DNA of 64,000 nt. Source: Enchytraeus crypticus. Its lineage: Eukaryota > Annelida > Clitellata > Enchytraeida > Enchytraeidae. Shown piece after piece: positions 54,971 through 64,000 of this stretch. The number at the start of each line of letters is the position of its first letter. The first letter of the stretch is position 1. The stretch covers positions 79,501 through 143,500 of the forward strand of contig CAJHZI010000887.1 of the NCBI GenBank assembly GCA_905160935.1. The letters are read 5' to 3'. The notes beneath the pieces were generated by a model, which saw only the letters and a list, made by a program, of their open reading frames with translations, had not been told where the DNA came from and made no database searches. A program made the position numbers and the translations under genes.

Positions 54971-55113
54971 CTGAGCCAGTGGTGATGTCGAGTTGTTCAA
55001 CGAGAAATTTGACAAATTCTTAAATACCAACAATTTCAAAGTTTATACAATGAGTTTTTCACGATTTTAAGTCAATCCCTTGGAATTTTTTTCTTCAAAG
55101 CTTGTGAAGAAAC

Positions 55114-56502
55114 TAGAGATGGGAATTTTATGAATTTCCAGAGTTCGCGTTCGGTTCGGTTCGTTGAAAATGAAAGTTCGGTTCGGTTCGGGTTCGGTTC
55201 TAACAAGGGTTCGAGTTCGGTTCGGGTTCGGCTTGCTTTCCTACTCGCAAGAGTTCGATTGGAGTTCGAAATGGTTTGATTTGGATAATGTTGCAATTGT
55301 TTAACTTTACTTATAATAATCATGGTTATGACAAACATGTTTGAAATGGTTAATGGCAAATATGCTTAAAAATTAATTAAGTCATAATAGCTGCCACATT
55401 TTTTCACCTCGGTAAAAATATGACAATGAAAAAAAGGAGAGAAGTGGTATTTATTCCTGTAGGTTTCTTAAAATATTGTTAGATGACCAACAAATGTTCA
55501 TAATATAGATAATTAGCTTTATTATTGTATCTGAAATATTTTCCTTGATTATAACGAGCAAATAGAATGCTTCATTAATTTTTAAACTGTTACTATCACT
55601 CTATGCCTATATATCAGATACGTTTATAATTAAGTGAAAATGTCTTGGCTAAAATTTGATCCAATATTTCAGAGACAAAGTGCAATTTAGTAACATAAAT
55701 ATGTCAAATAAAGATGATTTAGTAAACACGTGTTCTTCCATAGAAAAATGATCATAATATACACCGCTAGTTTGCTATCAACTGACCAGTACTAAGCTTC
55801 ATAATTTACCTTATGGTTTCAAATTTTAAACTCTCAGATCAATTATGAAATTACGAAAATAGTTATACAATTATTGCATTTCTATGGTGCAAAATTATTT
55901 ACTCCAGATAGCCTTAACACATATAGAATGTCATATACAATTATTTGTAAATCTGGCTGCAAAAATATTAAGGTAGCACACTAAAATTAAAAGAAATTCA
56001 TAATTTGAATTTTACAAGAACAAATCCACCTAGATTGAGTCAAGCATTTTCAGATTTTTATGTGATACTCTCATCACTTATGTCTCTTTCCATATTTCAA
56101 TGCCGTATCATTCAGACTATCCATTATCTTCTGTAGGCCCGTCTCGCTTCCCGCTACCATTCCTTTGTACCGCTAACATTTTAAAATCTGTGTCGGAACC
56201 AGCCTTACCTGAATATACAATGTATGCTGTGAGATACTTTAAGACATGTAAATGCAAAAACTAATACATATCTGTGTTGTTCTTACTATCTTTATTTAAT
56301 GTTAGGCTGGTGAAGAAGAGAGGAACTCCAAGAGTTTGGTTCAGTTCGGTTTGGACGAAGTATGGGTTCGGGTTCGGCCAGAGTCTGGGTTCGGGATCGG
56401 TTCGGTTCGGCCAGAGTCTGGGTTCGAGTTCGGTTCGGTTCGGTCAAAATTCTAGATTTTAGGGTTCGGTTCGGTTCGGGTTCGGTTCGATTCCCATCTC
56501 TA
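55114..56502. mobile_element. hAT-type non-autonomous DNA transposon with 8-bp target duplication
   Basis: The left end begins TAGAGATGGGAAT and the right end finishes ATTCCCATCTCTA, a 13-bp terminal inverted repeat. The element is flanked by perfect 8-bp direct repeats GAAGAAAC (55106-55113 and 56503-56510), the target size of hAT elements. Inside each end lie GGTTCGGTTCGG subterminal repeats. Length is 1389 bp. No transposase frame is seen, so it would depend on a partner element. The Asn/Arg/Thr/Glu-rich and Phe/Gly/Ser-rich frames at its ends are by-products of the subterminal repeats. Confidence 0.92.
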
Positions 56503-56917
56503 GAAGAAACATATCATTAGTTTTAAATACTCACTGCGCACATTCGTATTGTGTGAGTATCTACACCGTGATTTCGTTGACGCCTCGAGTGATAGACTCA
56601 GTGATAAAAGCTAGTGACTACCTATTCACTACTTTCGTGTATCATTTCAGCCTCATGTCGCGGTAGACTGTCACGGTTGGGCTTGTGTCGGTCGTGTCTT
56701 AGTCAGGCGAGACAAGGTCACGATTGTGATGAATAGACAAAAATGTGACACAGTCGGTATATTAAAATCAGTATATTAGTAATGCAGCTGAAGGTTTCAG
56801 AACCAATTATAAACATTTACGCCAGGGTTGTATTAGCTAATTTCTTTCAAGGCATGTGGTAAGGGTGGGAGGTGGTCGAAGGCATATCATGAGGGGGTTC
56901 ATCAGGGTTATGGCATG

Positions 56918-57052
56918 GCTGGAGCCAGTGGCGATATCGGTAAGATATTCGGCCGCGGATCGGCATGTGCGGGGTTCAAATTCTGGCCTCACCAGTCACT
57001 GACATCGCTTTCGAGTTAGGAAACTGACGTTAACATTAACCTTACCTTGCCT
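56918..57052 (+). mobile_element. SINE-1 copy
   Basis: Head GGCTGGAGCCAGTGGCGATA, B-box GGTTCAAATTC, complete 3' motif. Confidence 0.75.
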
Positions 57053-57327
57053 TACATTTGCGGGGAGGTTAAAATGGGGGGAGGGGGTTAAACTTTATCA
57101 GTGTCTACACTTCTGCCAAGGAGTGTTTGGACCACCTCAACTTCCCCAGTCCGCAACAAAAATAACCCTGACTACGACAAATATTTCCCGTTAATTTCAA
57201 CTTATTGGAAATGACAGCAAGTACGGGTTGGATGGAGGAATGGTCAGCAAGATTACCTGATACGCTGGAGGCCATTGTTTCGAATCGTCTTTGACACTCT
57301 CCCTTATGATAGAGAAATGTACATAAG

Positions 57328-57465
57328 GCTGGAGCCAGTAGCGATGTCGGTAAGATATCAGACCGCGGATCAGTATGTGCGGCGTTCTAATCCTGGTCTC
57401 GCCCGTCACTGACATCGCTTTCGAGTGAGGAAACTGACGTTAACATAAGCTTTACCAGCTATACG
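57328..57465 (+). mobile_element. SINE-1 copy, complete
   Basis: GGCTGGAGCCAGTAGCGATG through TTCTAATCC (changed B-box) to ACATAAGCTTTACCAGC. Same orientation as the copy 270 bases before it. Confidence 0.75.
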
Positions 57466-57739
57466 TAAATTATCTTTAGAGCTTAGGAACTACTTTTTAA
57501 GGAACCAGTCGACTCTTAAACGTTTTTTCAGAGTAAAGCAATGAATGCACAAAAGATTCTATGGCCTCACATTACTGCGGTAGTAACTTGCTTGTTTCAA
57601 CGGCATGATCAAACTGTGAGAAAATTCTGCACGACATTGCTCATAGATAATATAATTGATGTTAATAACAGTTTTGGTGAGAAACTGAAAAACTTGCCAG
57701 TAGGTGCTTGCATATAGAACTGCATACACCTTTTATTAT

Positions 57740-57860
57740 TATTATTTTTTATCTGTAGTGATGTGTGCTGTTGGGGACGTCCCTGACACCATCCCTGGAT
57801 GAGGAAACGGACGTTAAACCTTTATTTAGTTATTATTGTTTATTATTATTATTGTTATTT
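57740..57860 (+). mobile_element. Repeat E, short form
   Basis: ATCTGTAGTGATGTGTGCTG, GGGACGTCCCTGACACCATC, GGATGAGGAAACGGACGTTA and a TTATTATT tail, the cleanest short copy. Confidence 0.65.
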
Positions 57861-58009
57861 TTCGACAAACACAATAACGTCAATTGATAAGCATAGAGTA
57901 AAGCCAAACATAAGCTTCGAATAAAGAATTATTTGAAGCTGTAGGAAAAATAAAATTCTGTCTTCTGAGTCGCAGAAGTTTTTAAAATGTCTTGAAAATG
58001 CTGAGAGAG

Positions 58010-58011
<2 letters not shown>

Positions 58012-58098
<87 letters not shown>

Positions 58099-58112
58099 AA
58101 GAAAGAGAGAGA
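58012..58112. repeat. GA microsatellite
   Basis: About 50 GA units with CAGAGACAG and AAAGAAAG interruptions. Confidence 0.9.
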
Positions 58113-58149
58113 GGTTGTATAATGGCAATCACAATATTTTGAAGGTCTC

Positions 58150-58398
58150 TACAGCGTAGTGATTGGAGGCGTTCAGTAACATCATGACATTTTAAATAGC
58201 AGATCCTGACGTGATTTGAACTCTCGTGGATTCAATTCCCAGCCGCGCTGCTCTGTGAGTAAAAGCTCAGCCATTCACTGAACTGGTTATCCGGAAAATG
58301 GTCTAAATTGCCTAACGGTTTAAATATTTGGTTTATAAAGTTATAGATATCAACATAGTTGGCCTTTTCACTGTAATGCGTGTGTACTTTTACTTTTT
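58150..58398 (+). mobile_element. SINE-2 copy
   Basis: From ACAGCGTAGTGATTGGAG through GGATTCAATTCCCAG to GTGTGTACTTTTACTTTTT. Confidence 0.7.
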
Positions 58399-59064
58399 GT
58401 AATGGCGAAATTTTTGATGATATGGTATAGGCCTAATTGCTCTAGACTGATGCCGATACCGTAAAATGGCAATATTATTTTATGGTTTCGTAGGATAAGA
58501 ATACTACAGTGTATGTGCATGACGGTAATATTATTTTTAATTGTTTTATTAGCAGAATTTTGCTACATTATGAACAAAATATCGGATATTGAAAGATAAA
58601 TAAGTAATTTACACTTAATTTAAATAAAGATGATGCGCAAGAGATAGTAGGGTGACTATAGATAGCTGAGATTCGAACCTCGAGCGATTTGCTGCAAAAA
58701 AGATCAACTGAGGGTGTCCAATGTATAGATAAATTCTCTACAGGGGCACAATAGGATCAGAACAATCAATCAGTCAGATCAAGCAATCAGTCAATTGAAT
58801 CAATCACTCAATTAAATAAATCAGTCAGATCAATCAGTCAGTCAGTTGAATAAATCAGCAAGTTGAATCAGTCAGTCAGTGGAATCAATCAGTCACATGA
58901 ATCAAGAAATAATCGATTATTTAATTACTGATCTGATTTAATAGATAACTACACCGACCAGTAAATTTTAATAATCTTATAACTGTAAGAACAGATGTAA
59001 CTAACAGGTCGATCTATACGGCCGTATAATTAATTACATGTAGAACTACTATTTGTGCTGACTG

Positions 59065-59290
59065 CAGAATTACACGTAGAATTACATTAAGTTCAGTGGA
59101 GTATTACCCGTTGATCTCCATCATTTACGCTTTTCAGAATTACACATTGAATTACATTAAGTTCAGTGGAGTATTACCCGTTGATCTCCATCATTTACGC
59201 TTTTCAGAATTACACATTGAATTACATTGAGTTCACTGTAGTATTACCCGTTGATCTCTATCGTTTGTTCATTTCAGAATTGCACGTAGA
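59065..59290. repeat. 70-bp tandem repeat, three units
   Basis: Units on CAGAATTACACATTGAATTA and GTATTACCCGTTGATCTCCA. The first two are almost the same and the last is diverged. Confidence 0.8.
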
Positions 59291-59407
59291 ATTGTAATAT
59301 TCGCTGCCCGCAGAATGTGTAAAGAGATGTCTAAACGATAGTTTAACGAGTGCTACACGCGTTATGACGATTAATGCTCACATCAAAGACTATTCATGTT
59401 CGACATT

Positions 59408-60085
59408 ATTTTGAGGTTGTTTTAAAGAGGATAGAAAATGAGTGCGGGTGAGGGTAGAGCTTGGAGGAAATGAGTGCAGGTGAGGGTAGAGGTTGGAGGG
59501 AATGATTACAGATGAGAGTAGAGCATAGAGGAAATGAGAGCGGATGAGAGTAGAGCATAAAGGAAATGAGTGCGGGTGAGGGTAGAGCTTGGAGGAAATG
59601 AGTGCGGGTGAGGATAGAGCTTTGAGGAAATGAGTGCAAGTGAAGGTAGAGCTTGGAGGAAATGAGTGCAGGTGAGGGTAGAGCTTGGAGGAAATGAGTG
59701 CAGGTGAAGGTAGAACTAGGAAGAAATGAGTGCAGGTGAGAGTAGAGCTTGGAGGAAATGAGATCAGGTGAGGGTAGAGCTTGGAGAAAATGAGTGCATG
59801 TGAGGGTAGAGCTTGGAGGAAATGAGTGCAGGTGAGGGTAGAGCTTGGAGGAAATGAGTGCAAGTGAAGGTAGAGCTTGGAGGAAATGAGTGCAGGTGAG
59901 GGTAGAGCTTGGAGGAAATGAGTGCAAGTGAAGGTAGAGCTTGGAGGAAATGAGTGCAGGTGAGGGTAGAGCTTGGAGGAAATGAGTGCAAGTGAAGGTA
60001 GAGCTTGGAGGAAATGAGTGCAGGTGAGGGTAGAGCTTGGAGGAAATGAGTGCGGATGAGGGTAGTGCATGGAAAGAATGAGTGA
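59408..60085. repeat. 32-bp minisatellite, about 21 units
   Basis: Units on GGTGAGGGTAGAGCTTGGAG plus GAAATGAGTGCA. Since 32 is not a multiple of three, all three minus frames read the same Pro/Ser/Leu/His-rich series over up to 226 codons. A coding role is unlikely. Confidence 0.88.
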
Positions 60086-60414
60086 GTGCAGGTGGGGTTA
60101 GTGAGAATTTTAAGTGGATGTGAATAATTTAACAATTATGTTGATGAGAGGCGGGTGAAGGTAAAAATATGAGTACCCGCGTAGACATCTAGCGTATTTA
60201 ATTGAATTTACAGCTTTCGACATTCTTCGTCCAGCTTGAGCTATCTGTGTTGTTTATTATTTCGTGCATACTATTATTGACATTTCATTTTTTCTTGTGT
60301 TCCAGTTTCAAGTGTGTTGACGTCAATCATTCCCGTCACTCGCCGTCTGGAATAAAATTGAATGATAGATTGGACGATATTTAATATTTAAAAATGGAAT
60401 AATTTACAATTTCC

Positions 60415-60690
60415 CCGTGATATGTCCGGGTTGTTTGAAGAATTGACCAACCGGTGACTGCACGTGTCGTAGAAGACGACTAAAGCACTAAGATCAATAC
60501 CAACGTCAGAAAGGGCAGTCGGTTGGTGAGCGCATAGGCTCCAGAAATTGCTACAAAAATTTAAACGAATGGAAAAGTCTCAAATAGTGAATTGACTGAT
60601 GATATGATTTAGGACAGAGAGGATTTGAAGCAGTCTCTTCGTATCCCGTCCCTAGTTAAACTGGGATGCAATGGAAGATGATGATGATGG
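60415..60690 (+). mobile_element. LINE-A 3' end, extended
   Basis: Covers GGGTTGTTTGAAGAATTGAC, the region matching GLTDDMVWGREDRR in degraded form, TTAAACTGGGATGCAATGG, and a GATGATGATG tail. Confidence 0.65.
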
Positions 60691-60889
60691 ATATTTTACA
60701 ACTTTATATTCTGCAATCATTAAGTACTATTTGAAACGATTTATAGTTTAGAAATTTCGCGAGCTACTGTATATTTATGTCCTGTTGCATGCATGCTATT
60801 AGTAATATTTTGTGCACTGGACTCTAGAAGTGGCACGTTGACAGAGGTATGCTGTCACAGGTAACATGCATAAAGGACTTTAAAGTTAA

Positions 60890-61010
60890 ATAACAGTGAC
60901 GATGTCGGTAAGTTACTCTCATCGCGGATCAGTATGTGCGGTGAGCAAATCCTGGGCTTGCCCGTCGCTGACATCGCGTTTGAGTGAGAAAACTGACGTT
61001 AACATTAGCT
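60890..61010 (+). mobile_element. SINE-1 copy
   Basis: GATGTCGGTAAGTTACTCTC onward; the B-box is altered to AGCAAATCC and the 3' motif is intact. Confidence 0.6.
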
Positions 61011-61145
61011 TTTCAAATTGGTGCGAGTTTCAAGCCAGGTATTGTAATAGAATATTTAGGTTAAGTAATTTAATTATTGTAGAGTTTTTGTGTGAATAGT
61101 AAGGAATTTCTCGTGCTAGAGGGGTCATACAGTAATGTTTTATCA

Positions 61146-61146
<1 letters not shown>

Positions 61147-61203
<57 letters not shown>
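61147..61203. repeat. TA tract
   Basis: About 28 TA units. Confidence 0.9.
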
Positions 61204-61207
<4 letters not shown>

Positions 61208-61324
61208 TATCTTATGTGTTCGATTAATATATACAATAATTATAATGACGTAGAGCCTTTTTAAAATTGAATTGAATTTAATACAGACGTTAAATGAGAG
61301 TCGATTTAGATTTATTTAAGGTTA

Positions 61325-61445
61325 AGGCCTTGTTTAATGTCCGTTTCCTGCTCGAATAGCATGTCGGTGACGTAGACAGCACTGGATTTGAACCCGGCCA
61401 CCACCTACTGATCGGCTATCAAAGAACTTGCCAATTGGTTATCGT
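61325..61445 (-). mobile_element. Diverged relative of SINE-1
   Basis: On the minus strand GGGTTCAAATCC is followed by CACCGACATGCTATTCGAGC and AGGAAACGGACATTAAAC, combining a SINE-1-like head with a 3' motif ending nearer to that of repeat E. Confidence 0.5.
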
Positions 61446-61839
61446 CTCAGCTCAATATTGTTTACGATGCAAGAGCGATCGATTCTGGCGTCTGATAGCT
61501 AACAAATACTGAATTATTTAGTAATGAAAGTAGTAGCAAAGGTTATGGACAATTTATTTACTGAAATAGGACGTAATTGTTAGCGATATCAATAGATTGT
61601 TAATTCCTCCTGAAATTAAGGCATTACAATTTTCAGGAGAACTATTCGTTCAACAACTACAGAACTGTTTATTCGTTAGATCTTTATTTTCAGTAGACCT
61701 ACTAGCGCCTTGAAAAAGTTTGATGATCCACAAATTTTCGCAGCATTAGCTGATACTTAATTGATCCGACCTGGGTCGAATAAAAACTTTATAAGTTAAC
61801 CAACGTTCATGCTAATTCAGACTTGATTAAGATGTAATT

Positions 61840-62702
61840 TTAATCAACTGTTAGGTTATATATTTCAACAAGCAAAGTGTAATTTACGGCTGCCAACAAT
61901 TTTCTCTCCGGATCGTAGAAAATATCACTGTAGAACCTTGTGCTAGACGCTACTTCAATTGATGATGTAAAATCTGAACTGAGCAACAATACCTTTCCAG
62001 TATGTGAAGTCGTTACAAATACACCACCCTTGTCATAAGAGGCTACGTAATGAGCGCTATAGGAATTGGGTGCATCGGATCTGAGTAATGCAATTTCTCT
62101 TCTGAACTCATTAAGAGATTGATCGTATTCGATAATAAAGCTGTTTCCACTTCTAGAGTCGCCGAAACAAATATAATACCGCTGTCCGCTGGTGGCAATC
62201 GATTGAATGCTAAAATTAAAGTTCCTGGACGTTAGAAGTTGACCATCTGAGAGTCTTCTTATATGCAATTCTTGATTGCCCAAACATAGAAACGCTACCT
62301 GACAGTCGTCAGATATTTGAAAATAAGACAGAAGCTGATAGTTGTTGTCAAATATAGAGGAGTACCAAGTAAGTGGCTTCCAGTCTATGTCTAGGTTGAA
62401 ATCTTTCACATTCGCATAATGAATGTCGTCTTGTAAAACAGCGTACAACTGACTGTAGTTACGACAAACGGTTAATCCTAATTCATTTCTCCGATCATTC
62501 AAGCTGTATGTAGTTGAATTACCAACGTATGCTCCAGTTTGCGCGTTGTGAATATTAAGAGTAACTTCGTAACCAGACTGGTCTGTAAAAGTCACGCTTC
62601 TAAAGGAGTAGAGATAGCCTCCAAGAATAGCAATTGAGTTTTTGTGTATATAGTACGGAATAGGTCCAACCGCAGTTATCAGTTGACTTCTCTGATTATT
62701 TT
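61840..62702 (-). CDS. Gene C: head exon of the gene A/B family (5' part outside window)
   Basis: Acceptor TTGTTTTCCAG at 62703, phase 1, open to a stop at 61840 (286 aa). Motifs in order: ILGGYLYSFRSV, NIHNAQTGAYVGNSTTYSL, SDDCQVAFLCLG, ELHIRRLSDGQLL, FIIEYDQSLNEFRR, YDKGGVFVTTSHTGKVLLL, and YDPERKLLAAVN near the end, matching gene A and the exon at 44708. The signal peptide and stalk exons expected to its right are not seen between 62703 and 64000, where LINE-A and SINE-2 lie. Confidence 0.75.
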
Positions 62703-62749
62703 CTGGAAAACAATAATCCAATATTTCAGTGTGGTATATTAGACTAAAC

Positions 62750-63410
62750 TAAGATGATAAATGGAGTTAGAATAACAAGTCAGGGTGTGGAGCTAAGGAA
62801 GGTAACAGATTTTAAGTATATGGGCTTTGTAATAGAGGATAATGAAGAATTGTAAAAGGGGGTTACTAGTAGGATTCAGGCTGGATAGGAAAAGTGGAAG
62901 GCAACTAGTGGAGTGTTATGTGATAGGAAAATACCAATAAGACTGAAAGGCAAATTTTATAGTTCTGTGGTATGGCCAGTAATGATGTATGGTTCGGAAT
63001 GTTGAGCACTAAAATTGAAACATTTGCAGAGTTTGCATGTGTCAGAAATGAGAATGTTGCGTCTAATATGTGGACGAACTAGGAAAGACAGAATTGAGAA
63101 TGAATATGTGAAGATGAATTTGAATGTTGAGGGGATCGGGGATAGGTTGGCTCAGTCGAGATTGAGATGGTATGTGCATATTGTGAGAAAGGTAGATGAG
63201 GATGTAGTAAAGAGAGTTTGGAGGGAAGAGCTGTATGTTAAGCTAGAGAGAGGTAGACCACAATTGACGTGGGATGCGGTAATTAAGAAGGACATGAAAA
63301 ATGGGGGATTGACTGATGATATGGTGTGGGGCAGGGAGGATCGGAGAAAATCTATTCGTATACCGACTCTGATTAAACTGGGATTTAAGGGAAGACGATG
63401 ATGATGATAT
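62750..63410 (+). mobile_element. LINE-A, longest coding copy
   Basis: The plus strand encodes the C-terminal part of a non-LTR polyprotein: [17 protein letters not shown] (frame broken near 63004), then an open 128-codon run with SEMRMLRLICGRTRKDRIEN, SRLRWYVHIVRK, VWREELYVKLERGRPQLTWD and RRKSIRIPTLIKLGFKGRR, a stop and a GATGATGAT tail. The reverse transcriptase palm is absent. This copy defines the 3' end of the many short LINE-A tails. Confidence 0.8.
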
Positions 63411-63599
63411 TAGACTATCCGTTTGATACATAATGTACACTCTATGTTACGTATATTTGATATATATATGGGGTTGAATTTGATGGAAGGGTCGGAGGGG
63501 TTCAACCCTCTTGGGCAAACGTTTGACCCCCTGACTAAATACTTTAGGGGGTTAGTTTTACCCCCCACCCCTGTGACCCAGTTTAATAATAATAATAAT

Positions 63600-63844
63600 A
63601 ACACACATTAGAGTGAAATGATCAACTATATTGATATCTATCACTTTTAATACCACATATGTTAAATCCGTTAGGCAATTTAGACCATTTTCCTTATAGC
63701 CAGTCCGGTGAATGTCCGAGATATTACTCTCAGATCAGCACGACTGGGAGTCGAACCCACGAGGGTTCAATTCACCTCAGGATCTGTCATTTAAAACTTC
63801 ATGACGTTATCTACACCTCTAACCATTGCGCTATTGAGACATTC
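63600..63844 (-). mobile_element. SINE-2 copy
   Basis: Full length. The B-box on the minus strand is GGTTCGACTCCC. It sits on an AATAATAAT run. A duplicated head word (ACATTCAACACC / ACATTTAACACC) follows. Confidence 0.75.
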
Positions 63845-64000
63845 AACACCAAATTCAGACATTTAACACCATTTCGCCTGCTTTAAACCCTCTGCCCCCT
63901 GACCTCAGCTTTAACAGCTGCCTCATCACTTTCAGAAAGAAAATGCTACTGTGTTTGATGCCTTGTTCGAAACAAAAACTTTAACGGCATCTTTAACTGC

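Larger units (their letters stand above)
52008..61839. other. Gene-poor, repeat-rich spacer
   Basis: No host exon could be supported. Contents are listed separately: TA tracts, LINE-A tails, SINEs, a hAT-type element and several minisatellites. 52660-53390 and 53860-54650 show no recognised repeat or coding signal, except LINE-like fragments near 53020-53170 and 54750-54850 that share GATGTTGT(T/C)AT(G/A)GACGA. Confidence 0.45.

Noticed and set aside
55072..55359. Asn/Arg/Thr/Glu-rich 95-aa frame
   Set aside because: Produced by GGTTCGG subterminal repeats of the hAT-type element.
59390..60135. Pro/Ser/His-rich protein of 226 aa
   Set aside because: The same peptide appears in all three frames of a 32-bp minisatellite, with no splice signals or signal peptide.

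Overview
The window is nuclear DNA from an invertebrate animal. It is AT-rich and has long spliced genes whose GT-AG exons I joined by phase. Introns and spacers hold non-LTR retrotransposon pieces, tRNA-like and 5S-like SINEs, and many micro- and minisatellites. The species cannot be named from sequence alone. No prokaryotic features, CRISPR arrays or credible functional tRNA genes were seen.

Two conserved genes lie head to tail on the minus strand. At 4722-12668 is a TMX1-type thioredoxin-related transmembrane protein (8 exons, about 301 aa, WCPAC active site, one membrane helix, acidic tail). At 14602-29979 is NOG1/GTPBP4, the nucleolar GTPase of 60S ribosome assembly (17 coding exons, 647 aa, all G motifs present). 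Their conservation let me place exon edges almost to the base.

From 34 kb to 62.7 kb the minus strand carries a family of secreted proteins that I do not recognise. They have a signal peptide, a short Cys motif, a coiled coil, a Ser/Thr-rich stalk and a probable beta-propeller head. Gene A (34287-40236, 595 aa) and gene B (47550-52007, 393 aa) have all three exons. A lone head exon lies between them (44708-45579). A fourth head exon (61840-62702) belongs to a gene whose 5' part is outside the window.

The most unusual signal is at intron edges. In at least seven introns of NOG1 and TMX1 a minisatellite abuts the exon. In six of these the unit is a copy of the real splice junction (3' or 5') with a little exon; one array stops just short of it. 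In TMX1 intron 1 the array has removed any AG acceptor. In NOG1 intron 2 the first 60-odd bases of exon 3 are repeated four more times. A second signal is a 3' motif of about 40 bases shared by three otherwise different short repeat families, suggesting one retrotransposition machinery or a common SINE domain. A 1.39-kb hAT-type element with perfect 8-bp target duplications and several fold-back repeat copies were also found.
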